From: Burkholderiaceae bacterium
GTDB lineage: Bacteria > Pseudomonadota > Gammaproteobacteria > Burkholderiales > Burkholderiaceae
Length of the DNA stretch: 61,357 nucleotides
Reading direction: 5' to 3'
Assembly: GCA_947447945.1 (NCBI GenBank)
Contig: CANFLR010000008.1
Coordinates: 1-61,357, forward strand
Both the position numbers and the translations under genes were made by a program. The notes beneath the pieces are model-generated. The model was not told where the DNA came from and made no database searches. It was given only the letters and a program-made list of their open reading frames with translations. This document shows, piece by piece, positions 11,804 through 24,258 of the stretch. Within the stretch, counting starts at the first letter, position 1. The number at the start of each line of letters is the position of its first letter.

Positions 11804-13663
11804 TTATTTCTCCTGTGGGCGCCAAACTTGGCCGATAGCGAGTTTTGCAATCTTCTTATGACGGCCATACCAAAGATTCACGAGACCGCGAGAGAAGAAG
11901 ACGGCGGAGAACATGGAAGTCAAAATTCCAAGGCAATGCACTACAGCAAAACCTTTGATTGGACCTGATCCAAAAGCAAGCAATGCAAGGCCGGCAATCA
12001 AGGTGGTGACGTTTGAATCTAAGATGGTTGCCCAAGCTTTATCAAAGCCAACTGAAATTGCGGTATGGGGTGCAGCACCATTGCGCAATTCTTCGCGAAT
12101 ACGCTCGTTAATTAACACATTAGAGTCAATTGCCATACCCAAAGCCAATGCCATCGCAGCAATGCCTGGAAGTGTTAGCGTTGCTTGTAGCATCGATAAA
12201 ACGGAGATGAGAAGCAACAAATTTACTGCTAGCGCAATCACAGAGAAAGTGCCAAACAAGAGGTAGTAGGCCACCATGAAGATGGCGATGCAGGCAAAAC
12301 CAATTAAGAGAGATTTAAAACCCTTCTCAATATTTTCTGCGCCTAGACTGGGTCCAATGGTACGTTCTTCAATAATTTCCATTGGAGCGGCTAGCGAGCC
12401 TGCGCGTAACAAGAGCGCTAAGTCATTGGCGCTCTCGGTAGTAGGTTGACCCGTGATTTGAAACTTGGAGCCAAACTCACCCTGAATGGTTGCAATCGTG
12501 AGTACTTCACCCTTGCCTTTTTCAAACAGAATCATCCCCATGGGTTTGCCAATGTTTTCGCGGGTTACTTCTTGCATCACACGTCCGCCAGTAGCATCCA
12601 GAGAAATATTGACTGCGGGGCGTTGGTTTTGGTCGAAACCAGCGCTAGCATCGGTAATGCTATCGCCGCTAAAAATGACAGATTTTTTGAAGACACCTAA
12701 GCGATTTTCGCCAAAGCGAAAGACATCCATTCCTGGAGGGGGCGTATCACCTGCGCTGATCGAAGATACCAATGGATCAGCTAAGCGAGATTCCAGAGTA
12801 GCAGTGCGACCAATAATGTCTTTGGCGCGCGCGGTATCTTGCACGCCAGGTAACTGTACGACAATGCGTTCGGCACCTTGCTGTTGGATCACTGGCTCTT
12901 TGACGGCTAATTCATTTACCCGTTTGTTAAGGGTAATGATATTTTGCTTTACAGCATTATCTTGAATCGCTTTTAAAGCCGTTGGCTTAAATTCACCGAG
13001 CAGTTTTGTTGATCCACCTACAGATTGGATTTGCCAAATAAGTTCAGGTTGGCTAAGAGTGAGGAGTGTACGAGCTTGATCAGCTTCGTCCCTGCCACCC
13101 AAATGGATTGTGATGGAATCGGGATTGCGGTCAATACCTTGATGGCGAATTGATTTATCACGCAATTGACTCCGAATATCCCCAGCTAAGGCAGTCACTT
13201 TCTTTTGAACTGCACCCTTCATATCCACTTGCAACAAGAAGTAAACGCCACCCCGGAGATCTAGGCCGAGCGGCATTGGCAGGGCATTAATTGCGCTGAG
13301 CCATCCAGGGGTATTAGAGAGCAGGTTTAAGGCAACCGTGAAATTGGGATCTGCTTGATCGGAGTTGAGCTTTTGCTGCAGAAGGTCGCGTGCGCGCAAT
13401 TGAATATCAGTATTGTTAAAACGAATCTTGATGGAGCCTGAATGTCCAGCTGTTTCAAAAAAGACCCCCGTATTACTAATGCTGTCATCACTCAGAATTT
13501 TTTCAACCCGAGCCTGAGTCGCCAAATCAACCTTGATGGTTGGTTTGGCGGATGAGACTTGAACCGCAGGCGCCTCTCCAAAAAAATTGGGCAATGAATA
13601 TAGTCCGCCAATCAATAACGCAGCGGCAATGACTAAATATTTCCAGAGTGGGTAGCGGTTCAT
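11804..13663 (-). CDS. secD: Protein translocase subunit SecD
   Basis: Large subunit of the SecDF export motor. It has an N-terminal membrane anchor (residues 8-28), a large periplasmic P1 region with LGLDLRGGVYFLLQVD, and five C-terminal helices including MALALGMAIDSNVLINERIREE, a conserved SecD stretch bearing functional acidic residues. At 619 residues it is typical. It lies 12 bases after yajC and three bases before secF. Confidence 0.96.
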   Translation of the reverse strand: MNRYPLWKYLVIAAALLIGGLYSLPNFFGEAPAVQVSSAKPTIKVDLATQARVEKILSDDSISNTGVFFETAGHSGSIKIRFNNTDIQLRARDLLQQKLNSDQADPNFTVALNLLSNTPGWLSAINALPMPLGLDLRGGVYFLLQVDMKGAVQKKVTALAGDIRSQLRDKSIRHQGIDRNPDSITIHLGGRDEADQARTLLTLSQPELIWQIQSVGGSTKLLGEFKPTALKAIQDNAVKQNIITLNKRVNELAVKEPVIQQQGAERIVVQLPGVQDTARAKDIIGRTATLESRLADPLVSSISAGDTPPPGMDVFRFGENRLGVFKKSVIFSGDSITDASAGFDQNQRPAVNISLDATGGRVMQEVTRENIGKPMGMILFEKGKGEVLTIATIQGEFGSKFQITGQPTTESANDLALLLRAGSLAAPMEIIEERTIGPSLGAENIEKGFKSLLIGFACIAIFMVAYYLLFGTFSVIALAVNLLLLISVLSMLQATLTLPGIAAMALALGMAIDSNVLINERIREELRNGAAPHTAISVGFDKAWATILDSNVTTLIAGLALLAFGSGPIKGFAVVHCLGILTSMFSAVFFSRGLVNLWYGRHKKIAKLAIGQVWRPQEK

Positions 13664-13675
13664 ATTGGGGTACTT

Positions 13676-14002
13676 TTAAGCAGACTTCAATGTGCCCTTA
13701 GGCAATACAGTAGTGATGGCACCTTTTTGCATTTGTACTTCAGTGCCCATTGCAATTTCTACGCTCACAAACTGATCTTTCAATGCAGTCACTTTGCCAA
13801 CAATGCCACCAACGGTGACGACTTCGTCGCCAACTGCTAAAGCTTCAAGCATCGCCTTTGTTTCTTTTTGGCGCTTCATTTGAGGGCGAATCATGATGAA
13901 ATACAAAACGGCAAACATCAAAATCAGTGGGAGGAAGCTCATCAAGCCACCCGCATCTGAGCCCGCAGCTGAAGCCTGGGCAAAAGCATTACTAATCCAC
14001 AT
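13676..14002 (-). CDS. yajC: Preprotein translocase subunit YajC
   Basis: Small single-span membrane protein that associates with SecDF. One helix (LMSFLPLILMFAVLYFIMI, about residues 20-38) is followed by the RPQMKRQKE motif and a cytosolic domain with GDEVVTVGGIVGKV. A strong GGAGG lies six bases before the ATG. First of yajC-secD-secF; the 131-base gap behind tgt leaves room for its own promoter. Confidence 0.95.
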   Translation of the reverse strand: MWISNAFAQASAAGSDAGGLMSFLPLILMFAVLYFIMIRPQMKRQKETKAMLEALAVGDEVVTVGGIVGKVTALKDQFVSVEIAMGTEVQMQKGAITTVLPKGTLKSA

Positions 14003-14108
14003 ACAAAACCTCCATTAATGACACATTGGGAACCGCTTTAGTTTTAGGCTATTGAAGTGCAGCCGTAAACCCGCAATTCTAAACTGTGTAGGGTTTTGAA
14101 GGTGATTT

Positions 14109-14125
14109 GAGGGGGCTACCCCCTC
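14109..14125 (-). terminator. GC-rich hairpin just after tgt (weak terminator or processing site)
   Basis: A seven-pair stem GAGGGGG/CCCCCTC with a three-base CTA loop lies nine bases past the tgt stop codon. On the leftward strand it is followed by AAATCACC and not by a T-run, so it does not look like an ordinary intrinsic terminator. It may pause polymerase or protect the 3' end of the queA-tgt message. Confidence 0.4.
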
Positions 14126-14133
14126 TGGAGCCA

Positions 14134-16334
<2,201 letters not shown>

Positions 16335-16364
16335 AGCATTACCATCAGGTATTGGATTTTAACG

Positions 16365-18431
16365 ATGACAACTAAGCGACCACCAACTGCACTGGAAAAG
16401 ATGGGCCTAGACAGCCCTATGGCCCTTGCATTGCACTTGCCATCCCGTTACGAGGACGAGACTGAGCTCCTGAGCATTGAAGATGCCCTGAGTCGGGGTC
16501 GCTTTGCCTCTGCGCAAACTCAAGGGGTGGTTATCCGCAATCAGGTCTTATTTAGGCCGCGAAGACAGCTTTTGGTGACCATTGAGGACGACACTGCCGT
16601 TTTGCAACTCCGGTTTCTGAATTTCTACCCCAGTCAGCAAAAGCAAATGACAGTTGGTGCTCATGTGCGAGTTCGCGGAGATGTTCGCGAGGGTTTTCAG
16701 GGTTTAGAGATGGTTCATCCCACAGTAAAAGCGGTGATACCAGATGCTCCATTGCCTAAGAGTTTGACCCCAGTTTATCCAGCGACGGCGGGAATTTCTC
16801 AGGCGCTGATTCGTAAAGCGGTGAGCCAAGCCTTACGTGAACCTAGTTTGCAAGAAAGCCTTGCTGAGTTTTTGCCAAAGTCATTCATGTCTGACTTACG
16901 GTCTAGTCATGATTGGCCTAACTTGCAGGCGGCAATTACGTATCTTCACCAGCCGCCGGCTGATGCGGATACCCAGTCCCTACTAGAACGCACGCATCCT
17001 GCTTGGCGTCGTGTGCAGTTTGAGGAATTACTTACCCAACAAATTTCTTTGAAGCGTGCACACTCCATTCGGAGACAAAGACATGCTCCCAGCTTTCCTC
17101 AAACCCAAGCTCATTCTGAAATTGAAGCAGGTTTATTGAAGGTATTGCCTTTTACATTAACCGGAGCGCAAGAACGGGTTTGGGCAGAAATTGGTAACGA
17201 TCTTGCCAATGCTTTTCCAATGAATCGTTTATTGCAAGGTGATGTGGGTAGCGGTAAAACCGTCGTTGCAGCTCTTGCGGCAGCTAGGGTGATGGACCAT
17301 GGTTATCAGGCCGCAGTCATGGCTCCGACCGAAATCCTAGCAGAGCAGCACTACCTCAAAATGAAAGAGTGGTTTGAGCCTCTCGGCATCTCAGTAGCCT
17401 GGCTGTCAGGGAGTTTGAAGGCCAAAGAAAAAAGACTAACGCAAGAGCTGATTGAGAATGGCACTGCACAGCTGATTATTGGTACCCATGCACTCATACA
17501 AGAAACAGTTAAATTTGCCAAATTAGGATTAGCAGTAATTGATGAGCAACATCGTTTTGGCGTGAGGCAACGTTTAGAAATTCAGCAGCGCTTGGGCTCT
17601 GAATTATTTTACTGTCACCAACTGATGATGTCAGCTACCCCTATTCCACGGACCTTGGCGATGACTTACTATGCTGACTTAGATGTCTCGGTCATTGATG
17701 AATTGCCGCCTGGACGCAAACCGATTGTGACCAAAGTCGTTAAAGCTGCTCGACGCGATGAGGTGATTGATGGTTTGCGAGATTGGCTAGGCAAAGGATT
17801 GCAAGCTTATTGGGTATGCCCCTTGATTGAAGAATCCGAGGTCTTGCAATTGCAAACCGCTGTGGAAAGTTTTGAGCAACTCACGCTCGCTCTCCCAGAC
17901 TTTAAAGTGGGCCTAGTTCATGGACGCCTGAAAGGTGAAGAGAAGGCTGCAGTGATGTCTGCTTTCAAGGCTAATGCCATTCAACTCTTGGTTGCAACTA
18001 CGGTGATTGAAGTGGGGGTTGATGTACCAAACGCAGCCTTGATGGTGATCGAGCATGCGGAGCGTTTTGGTTATGCACAGATTCATCAACTAAGAGGGCG
18101 CGTTGGTCGGGGTTCAGCAGATTCAGTCTGCATCTTGATGTACGCCGAGCCGCTCTCGCTGGCTGCCAAAGAGCGTTTGCAAACCCTCCGAGAAATCTCT
18201 GATGGCTTTGTCATTGCTGAGCGGGACCTCTCACTTCGAGGGCCCGGAGAGCTCTTGGGAGCAAAGCAGTCTGGTGATTCAATGCTGCGTTTTGTAGACT
18301 TACAGCGAGACGCGTGGTTGATTGAATTGGCGCAGCATGTGGCTGAGCGTTTATTAGCCGAACACGCTGATTTAGTCGAGCGCCATTTAGAGCGCTGGCT
18401 AGGCTCTCGCACAGAATTTCTAAAGGCTTGA
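16365..18431 (+). CDS. recG: ATP-dependent DNA helicase RecG
   Basis: Remodels stalled replication forks and branch-migrates recombination intermediates. An N-terminal wedge/OB region precedes the helicase core, with Walker A GDVGSGKT at about 292-299 and the DEQH box (VIDEQHRFGVRQR) at about 393. Motif VI is QLRGRVGRG, and the TRG-type C-terminus has RDLSLRGPGELLGAKQSG. The frame opens at a TTG at 16329, inside queA, but the ATG at 16365 (688 residues) fits the family. It begins recG-oxyR-ubiA, an order typical of Burkholderiales. Confidence 0.96.
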   Translation: MTTKRPPTALEKMGLDSPMALALHLPSRYEDETELLSIEDALSRGRFASAQTQGVVIRNQVLFRPRRQLLVTIEDDTAVLQLRFLNFYPSQQKQMTVGAHVRVRGDVREGFQGLEMVHPTVKAVIPDAPLPKSLTPVYPATAGISQALIRKAVSQALREPSLQESLAEFLPKSFMSDLRSSHDWPNLQAAITYLHQPPADADTQSLLERTHPAWRRVQFEELLTQQISLKRAHSIRRQRHAPSFPQTQAHSEIEAGLLKVLPFTLTGAQERVWAEIGNDLANAFPMNRLLQGDVGSGKTVVAALAAARVMDHGYQAAVMAPTEILAEQHYLKMKEWFEPLGISVAWLSGSLKAKEKRLTQELIENGTAQLIIGTHALIQETVKFAKLGLAVIDEQHRFGVRQRLEIQQRLGSELFYCHQLMMSATPIPRTLAMTYYADLDVSVIDELPPGRKPIVTKVVKAARRDEVIDGLRDWLGKGLQAYWVCPLIEESEVLQLQTAVESFEQLTLALPDFKVGLVHGRLKGEEKAAVMSAFKANAIQLLVATTVIEVGVDVPNAALMVIEHAERFGYAQIHQLRGRVGRGSADSVCILMYAEPLSLAAKERLQTLREISDGFVIAERDLSLRGPGELLGAKQSGDSMLRFVDLQRDAWLIELAQHVAERLLAEHADLVERHLERWLGSRTEFLKA

Positions 18432-18440
18432 TAATGGCTT

Positions 18441-19367
18441 ATGACCTTAACTGAACTCCGCTATATTGTTGCCGTTGCTCGTGAGCGCCACTTCGGACGG
18501 GCAGCAGAGGCATGCCATGTTTCTCAGCCAACATTATCTGTGGCGATTAAGAAGTTAGAGGAAGAACTAGGCACTCAAATCTTTGAGAGAACCAGTTCTG
18601 AAGTGGCCATGACTAGCCTGGGTGTTTTAATTATTGAGCAAGCGCAGCGAGTGCTGGAGGAGGCTAATTCCTTAAAGCATTTAGCCAAGCATGGGCAAGA
18701 TCCCCTTTCAGGCCCCATTCGGCTTGGTGCAATTTATACAATTGCCCCTTATCTCTTACCGAGTCTTGTGCGTGTTTCTAGAGAGCAGATTCCTAACGCG
18801 CCATTATTTTTAGAGGAGAACTTTACAGTTCGCTTATTGGAGATGCTACGACAAGGCGTTTTAGATTGCGCAGTATTGGCCGACCCTTTTCCAAATACTG
18901 GCCTAGAGGTGGTTGACCTGTATGACGAGCCTTTTTTGGTTGCGGTCCCCCAGGGCCATCCTTGGGAGCAGCGCAAATCCATCGCTCATCAAGAGTTGAG
19001 AGAGCAGAACACTTTATTGCTTGGTGCGGGACACTGTTTCCGTGATCATGTTTTGGGTGTCTGCCCAGAACTCAATCGTTTTGGCTCAGGATCAACTATT
19101 GGAGAGCAGCGTAGCTTCGAGGGCTCATCCTTGGAGACCATTCGTCAAATGGTCGCAGGGGGAATTGGGATTTCAGTATTGCCTAGAACTTCGGTTCTAG
19201 ATCCAACAACCCATGAGGGTTTGATCCGCTATATTCCCCTCGATGAGCCCGTACCCACTCGTAAAGTGTGTTTGGTATGGCGCAAGAGCTATCCGCGTGC
19301 GGAAGTGATGCAAGAGTTAGCAAAGATTATTCGAAAATGTGATTTGCCAGGAGTGAGTTTTATTTGA
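18441..19367 (+). CDS. oxyR: Hydrogen peroxide-inducible regulator OxyR
   Basis: LysR-family peroxide sensor. The N-terminal winged helix reads [33 protein letters not shown]. The two redox cysteines are at positions 199 and 208 ([12 protein letters not shown]), the same numbers as in E. coli OxyR, which supports a real peroxide sensor and not just any LysR protein. 308 residues. It starts nine bases after recG and its stop overlaps the ubiA start. No catalase or peroxiredoxin gene is nearby. Confidence 0.95.
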   Translation: MTLTELRYIVAVARERHFGRAAEACHVSQPTLSVAIKKLEEELGTQIFERTSSEVAMTSLGVLIIEQAQRVLEEANSLKHLAKHGQDPLSGPIRLGAIYTIAPYLLPSLVRVSREQIPNAPLFLEENFTVRLLEMLRQGVLDCAVLADPFPNTGLEVVDLYDEPFLVAVPQGHPWEQRKSIAHQELREQNTLLLGAGHCFRDHVLGVCPELNRFGSGSTIGEQRSFEGSSLETIRQMVAGGIGISVLPRTSVLDPTTHEGLIRYIPLDEPVPTRKVCLVWRKSYPRAEVMQELAKIIRKCDLPGVSFI

Positions 19368-20236
19368 TGGATCACCGTTTTGTTGCCCGCCTGATTTCAT
19401 ACGCACATCTGATTCGTTTAGATAAGCCAATTGGCACTCTATTGCTGCTATGGCCAACTTGGTGGGCGTTGTGGCTTGCAAGCGGAGGATTTCCAGCGTG
19501 GGATATTTTATGCATTTTCACAGTAGGCACTTTCTTAATGCGGAGTGCTGGCTGCGCCGTCAATGACTATGCAGATCAAGATTTTGATCGTCATGTCCGA
19601 AGGACTCAAGGGCGTCCTGTGACGAGCGGCAAAATCTCTGGCAAAGAGGCGCTCGCAGTTGCAGGCATTTTGGCACTGAGTGCGTTTTTACTGATTCAGC
19701 CTCTCAATGCCTTCACAAAAGAGTTATCAGTTTTGGCTTTGCTGGTCGCCATTGTGTATCCGTTCACTAAAAGATTCTTTGCGATTCCCCAAGCTATTTT
19801 AGGAATTGCCTTTGGTTTTGGAATACCCATGGCTTATGCAGCTATTCTCAATTTTATTCCACTTGAGGCATGGATTTTGTTTGCGGGGAATATCTTTTGG
19901 GCGATTGCTTACGATACTGCCTATGCAATGGTGGATCGAGATGACGATATCCGCTTAGGTTTGCGAACCTCGGCCATTACTTTTGGTAGGTTCGATGTTC
20001 TCGCCATTGGCATTTGTTATGGTGTTTTACTACTGTGTCAAATCTGGGTGGCCCAAATTGCACATTTAAGCCCTTACTTTTACTTGGGCTGGATGGCTGC
20101 TGCACTCTGTGCGATGTATCACCTTAGACTGGTCTCGAGCCGACAAAGAGATGAATGTTTTAAGGCTTTCCGACACAACAACTGGTTGGGTGCTTGCTTA
20201 TTTTTGGGTATTACTCTAGGCCTAGCGCTCGCTTAG
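19367..20236 (+). CDS. ubiA: 4-hydroxybenzoate polyprenyltransferase
   Basis: Membrane enzyme that attaches the polyprenyl tail to 4-hydroxybenzoate in ubiquinone synthesis. It has seven to nine membrane helices and both Asp-rich magnesium/diphosphate motifs: NDYADQDFD (66-74) and [12 protein letters not shown] (183-194). The frame opens TTG-ATG; the ATG overlaps the oxyR stop by one base (TGATG). Its stop shares four bases with convergent proC. Confidence 0.95.
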   Translation: MDHRFVARLISYAHLIRLDKPIGTLLLLWPTWWALWLASGGFPAWDILCIFTVGTFLMRSAGCAVNDYADQDFDRHVRRTQGRPVTSGKISGKEALAVAGILALSAFLLIQPLNAFTKELSVLALLVAIVYPFTKRFFAIPQAILGIAFGFGIPMAYAAILNFIPLEAWILFAGNIFWAIAYDTAYAMVDRDDDIRLGLRTSAITFGRFDVLAIGICYGVLLLCQIWVAQIAHLSPYFYLGWMAAALCAMYHLRLVSSRQRDECFKAFRHNNWLGACLFLGITLGLALA

Positions 20237-21099
20237 TTTTTGCCTAACTCATCACCCATCGCTTTACTGCGCTGACTTGCAGCAGCGATCGCTTTTTCTA
20301 AGATGACGTGCCAATCAAGCTGCTTCATCACTTCAAGTGCGGCAGCCGTGGTGCCGCCTTTTGATGTCACCCGCTCGCGTAGGACCCCAGCATGTTCATC
20401 GGAGTTATGCGCTAATTGCGTGGAGCCTTCGAGGGTTGCGTAAGCAAGTTGGCGCGCGGTTGCCGAGTCTAGGCCGAGCTTCTCACCAGCGGCTTGCAGG
20501 GCTTCTAAAAAAGCAAAGACATAAGCAGGGCCACTTCCTGAAACTGCCGTCACTGCATCCATTAAATGCTCTTCTGCAACCCACACGGTCTGACCAACAG
20601 CATGGCAGATCGTTTGAGCGAGTGAACGGTCAGCTTGATTAACAGCGGTATCTGCAAATAAACCCGTAATACCCTTACCAATCAAAGCGGGGGTGTTGGG
20701 CATGGCGCGCACGCAACGAGTGTGGTCCAGCCAACGGCTCATATCTTTTAAGCGAATACCCGCAGCAATACTTAAAATCAGCGGGCCAGATTCTGTGGCA
20801 TGTTTTAGTTTGGCACTCAATTTCTTGGCAACTACATTAAAGTCTTGAGGTTTGATTGCCATCACCACAATATTATTTTTACTAAAGTTAAAGGCAATCT
20901 GATCCAGTGCGCCAATCACTTGAATACCAAAATCGCGATGCAGTCCAATGGCTGTCTCGGCATTTGCTTCAACGGCAGTAAGTTGGCTAGCCTCAAAGCC
21001 ATTTGCTAAAAGGCCGCTAATTAAGGCTCTGCCCATATTGCCGCCACCAATGAAGGTGACTTGGGTGTTGCGATTAGTAATCATTTGTTGTGTACTCAT
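20233..21099 (-). CDS. proC: Pyrroline-5-carboxylate reductase
   Basis: Last step of proline synthesis. The N-terminal Rossmann loop [19 protein letters not shown] begins at about 16. The conserved C-terminal dimer region has [16 protein letters not shown] and TLEGSTQL...[16 protein letters not shown], the P5CR signature. 288 residues. Its ATG overlaps the stop of the upstream PLP-binding gene by four bases, so it is the last gene of the leftward glcDEF-yggS-proC run. Confidence 0.96.
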   Translation of the reverse strand: MSTQQMITNRNTQVTFIGGGNMGRALISGLLANGFEASQLTAVEANAETAIGLHRDFGIQVIGALDQIAFNFSKNNIVVMAIKPQDFNVVAKKLSAKLKHATESGPLILSIAAGIRLKDMSRWLDHTRCVRAMPNTPALIGKGITGLFADTAVNQADRSLAQTICHAVGQTVWVAEEHLMDAVTAVSGSGPAYVFAFLEALQAAGEKLGLDSATARQLAYATLEGSTQLAHNSDEHAGVLRERVTSKGGTTAAALEVMKQLDWHVILEKAIAAASQRSKAMGDELGKN

Positions 21100-21821
21100 A
21101 CGCTTATCTTATCGCGCTTCCCAAATATAGCTGTTCCCACCCTCACCATGGTGCTGCCTTCGGCAATCGCAGACTCCAGATCATCAGACATGCCCATCGA
21201 TAGGGTATCAAAGAGTTCATAGCCAGCCTCATGAAGGTGTTTTGCTTTGATTTGTTTGAAGCATTCCCGAACAGCGGCAAATGCTTGGCGTTGTTCGTGG
21301 TGGTCAGGGTTGGGTGCGGGGATTGCCATGAGACCTCTCAAACTGAGATGGGGCAGTTTAGCAATGGCATTACAAAGTGCTTCGGCATCACCAAGCGCAA
21401 TGCCGCTTTTACTCTCTTCTTGACTCACATTGACTTGTACGCAAACCTGTAGCTTAGCCAAATCCGGCAACTCACCCCGCTGCGAGGAGAGACGTTCGGC
21501 AATTTTGAGACGATCAATGCTATGCGCCCAGTCAAAGTGCGCCGCTACTTCTTTTGTCTTATTGCTTTGAAGCGGTCCAATGAAGTGCCATACAAGCTTA
21601 GAGCGTAAGCCAGCAAGCAGAGTAATTTTTTCGACAGCTTCCTGTACATAGTTTTCACCAAAACCAGTTTGCCCTGCATGCATTGCTTCTTCTATGTCTT
21701 GCGCAGGAAAGGTTTTACTGACAGCTAGTAGTTGAATTTCTGCAGGCTCTCGCTGGCTGGCTTTGGCTGCCAATGCGAGGCGCTGTTTAACTTGCAATAG
21801 ATTGCTGGTGATTTGACTCAT
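21096..21821 (-). CDS. yggS: YggS/PLPBP-family pyridoxal phosphate homeostasis protein
   Basis: Single-domain PLP-binding TIM-barrel protein that buffers vitamin B6 and affects amino-acid balance. The PLP lysine is in LLAVSKTFP (Lys 36), followed by GFGENYVQEAVEKI and WHFIGPLQSNKTK. SMGMSDDLESAIAEGSTMVRVGTAIFG near the C-terminus binds the phosphate. 241 residues. It overlaps glcF before it and proC after it by four bases each; the yggS-proC pairing is very common in bacteria. Confidence 0.95.
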   Translation of the reverse strand: MSQITSNLLQVKQRLALAAKASQREPAEIQLLAVSKTFPAQDIEEAMHAGQTGFGENYVQEAVEKITLLAGLRSKLVWHFIGPLQSNKTKEVAAHFDWAHSIDRLKIAERLSSQRGELPDLAKLQVCVQVNVSQEESKSGIALGDAEALCNAIAKLPHLSLRGLMAIPAPNPDHHEQRQAFAAVRECFKQIKAKHLHEAGYELFDTLSMGMSDDLESAIAEGSTMVRVGTAIFGKRDKISV

Positions 21822-23098
21822 GCAGATGCAGATTTTTTCTGCTCAATCAGTTGATCCACGATTTCAATCCAGTGCAGAACCGGTGTTTCATCATGTTGCA
21901 AGTGTGTGATACAGCCAATGTTTCCAGAAACAATAGTTGTGGCGCCAGACTCATTGCAAGCAATTTGGAGTTGTGCGAGTTTTTGTTTGCGCAATTGTTC
22001 TGAGAGGGCGGGCTGAGTGACGGAGTAGGTTCCTGCAGAACCGCAGCAAAGGTGGCTGTCTGCGCAAAGCTTGACAGCAATACCAATGCTACTGAGAAGT
22101 CCTTCTACTTTCCCACGAATTTGTTGACCGTGTTGCAAAGTGCATGGTGGGTGGTAAACCACACCGTTTTTTGGCTCGGCACCAATCAGTTCGATAAGCT
22201 CCTCCTGAAGGGCGGGAAGTATCTCTGAAATATCTTTTGTGAGCTCCGAAATTTTCTGTGCTTTCTTGGCGTAATGCGGGTCTCTAGCTAGCAGATGGCC
22301 ATAATCTTTGACCATGACACCACAGCCGGATGCTGTCATCACAATAGCTTCTATATCTTGTTCGATGAGCGGCCACCAAGCATCAATATTTTGTTTGGCA
22401 TTGCTCAGTCCGCCATCTTGATCATTAAGGTGATAGCGTAAGGCTCCACAGCACGTAGCATTAGGGGCACTGATTAATTGAATTTTTAAGGCGTCCAGTA
22501 CACGTGCAGTAGCCGAATTAATATTCGGTAGCATGCTAGGTTGAACGCAACCCTCTAACAAGAGCATTTTGCGAGAATGACTTGCTTGGGGTCTCGCATA
22601 AGGATTGGTACTTTTAGCTAAGGCCGGATTTTTGACTTGCGGAATCTTGCGCTTCATTCCGGCTGGCATTAGTGGTCGAACCAATCGCCCGAATGCCATA
22701 GCCGAGTTAAATAATGCGGGTGTGGTAAGACCTTCTTTGAGAGCCCAACGAGTGATGCGTTCGGCAAGCGGGCGAGTAGGGGTATTGTCTTCTGCCCATT
22801 TTCGGCCGATATCGATGAGATTGCCGTATTGCACACCACTAGGACAGGTGCTCTCGCAATTACGACAGGTCAGGCAGCGATCTAAGTGCGTACGTGTCTT
22901 TTCAGTAGGAATTGCGCCTTCCGCAATTTGCTTAATGAGATAAATTCGACCGCGCGGACCATCTAATTCATCACCAAGTATCTGATAGGTCGGGCAAGTT
23001 GCCGTGCAGAAGCCACAGTGCACACATTTCTCTAGAATGTGGGCAGCTTCAATGCCTTCAGGGGTGTTGGCAAATTGAGGGGCGAGTTGAGTTTGCAT
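21818..23098 (-). CDS. glcF: Glycolate oxidase iron-sulfur subunit
   Basis: Electron-transfer subunit of glycolate dehydrogenase. Two 4Fe-4S motifs are visible: CVHCGFCTATCP (Cys 25, 28, 31, 35) and CLTCRNCESTCP (Cys 75, 78, 81, 85). Two cysteine-rich CCG domains follow, with CCGALRYHL and CCGSAGTYSV. 426 residues. Third gene of glcD-glcE-glcF, starting eight bases after glcE. Confidence 0.95.
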   Translation of the reverse strand: MQTQLAPQFANTPEGIEAAHILEKCVHCGFCTATCPTYQILGDELDGPRGRIYLIKQIAEGAIPTEKTRTHLDRCLTCRNCESTCPSGVQYGNLIDIGRKWAEDNTPTRPLAERITRWALKEGLTTPALFNSAMAFGRLVRPLMPAGMKRKIPQVKNPALAKSTNPYARPQASHSRKMLLLEGCVQPSMLPNINSATARVLDALKIQLISAPNATCCGALRYHLNDQDGGLSNAKQNIDAWWPLIEQDIEAIVMTASGCGVMVKDYGHLLARDPHYAKKAQKISELTKDISEILPALQEELIELIGAEPKNGVVYHPPCTLQHGQQIRGKVEGLLSSIGIAVKLCADSHLCCGSAGTYSVTQPALSEQLRKQKLAQLQIACNESGATTIVSGNIGCITHLQHDETPVLHWIEIVDQLIEQKKSASA

Positions 23099-23106
23099 AT
23101 AAAAAC

Positions 23107-24258
23107 TTAAGGAAGACGGTTAGTGGCGAAAACGCCCGCTGGATCAAAGGCCGCTCTAAGACGCTGCTGAACTACCTCTAAGGCTTTGGAGTGAGTTTGC
23201 TCGCCTAGTCTTGTAAAGCGCTCTTGAGACATATTCACATTGACACCTTGTCGAAAACGCATTGCATGACCACCATTAGCGGTAGCGATTGTTTTCAGGG
23301 CGGCGAAGGTTGTATCGTCGCTAGGACCTTTCCACCAACGCTGTTGACCGTGCCACTCGAGTACGATTTCTGAAGACATTGTTACTAAGCGAATCGGACC
23401 ACACGCTGCAGGTAAAGCTAAACGATAGAGGGTTTCATCTGGACCGAGATTAGTAAAAGGCCCCAGTTGTTGTTCGCGTAAATCTTGCCAAAACGCTTCA
23501 GCTAGAGTTGGGTCAAGTTCTTTTGCATCCATCGATGCGCTCAACAAGGGGATAGCGGCATGAACCGCAGCCTTAGCACCAGATAGACGAATCGTTAACT
23601 CGCCATACTCTTCTGAATGTGCTCCACCAATCCAGCAGCTGGCAGACAAGGGTAGGGGCTGACCCGCCCACTCGTTCAAGAGTTGATGAGCATGGGCTTG
23701 AGTTGTATGAGATCGAAGGGTGGCTGTAGCCGCTGGCTTTGGCAATACTTTCACCGAAGCTTCGAGTAGGAGACTGAGGGTTCCCAAGGATCCTGGAAGT
23801 AAGCGTGAGACGTCATAGCCCGCAACGTTTTTCATGACCTTGCCACCAAAAGATAAATCCTGACCTTTACCATCCATCATGCGCGCACCCAGCACAAAGT
23901 CTCTGAGATTGCCAGCACTAATACGCCCAGGACCCGCGAGTCCAGCGGCAATCACGCCGCCAAAAGTTGCCGCATCGCCAAAGTGTGGAGGCTCAAAAGC
24001 CAGCATCTGATTCTGTCTCGCTAAGGCAGCTTCAATTTCTTTTAAAGGAGTGCCAGCACAGGCGGTAATGACCAATTCTTCGGGTTGGTATTCCAGGATC
24101 CCAGAATATCCACGAGTTGCCAGCTTAGTAAAGGTATTGTGATTGCCGTACCAGGATTTTGTGCCGCCACCCTCTATAGAGAGAGGTGTACCTGTTTTTG
24201 CCGCTTGCAGAATTTGTTCACGAAATACATCAATCTTTGCATTTGATGGAAGGTTCAT
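23107..24258 (-). CDS. glcE: Glycolate oxidase subunit GlcE (FAD-binding)
   Basis: Second FAD-binding subunit of glycolate dehydrogenase, shorter than GlcD. The PCMH-type FAD fold shows IEGGGTKSWYG, FGGVIAAGLAGPGRISAGNLRDFVLGARMMDG and GGKVMKNVAGYDVSRLLPGSLG. The C-terminus has the RLRAAFDPAGVFATNRLP ending usual for the family. 383 residues. The ATG overlaps the glcD stop by one base (TAATG). Confidence 0.94.
   Translation of the reverse strand: MNLPSNAKIDVFREQILQAAKTGTPLSIEGGGTKSWYGNHNTFTKLATRGYSGILEYQPEELVITACAGTPLKEIEAALARQNQMLAFEPPHFGDAATFGGVIAAGLAGPGRISAGNLRDFVLGARMMDGKGQDLSFGGKVMKNVAGYDVSRLLPGSLGTLSLLLEASVKVLPKPAATATLRSHTTQAHAHQLLNEWAGQPLPLSASCWIGGAHSEEYGELTIRLSGAKAAVHAAIPLLSASMDAKELDPTLAEAFWQDLREQQLGPFTNLGPDETLYRLALPAACGPIRLVTMSSEIVLEWHGQQRWWKGPSDDTTFAALKTIATANGGHAMRFRQGVNVNMSQERFTRLGEQTHSKALEVVQQRLRAAFDPAGVFATNRLP

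Noticed and set aside
12486..12965. 159-codon open frame antisense to secD
   Set aside because: Fully covered by intact secD; no ribosome site or recognisable protein features.
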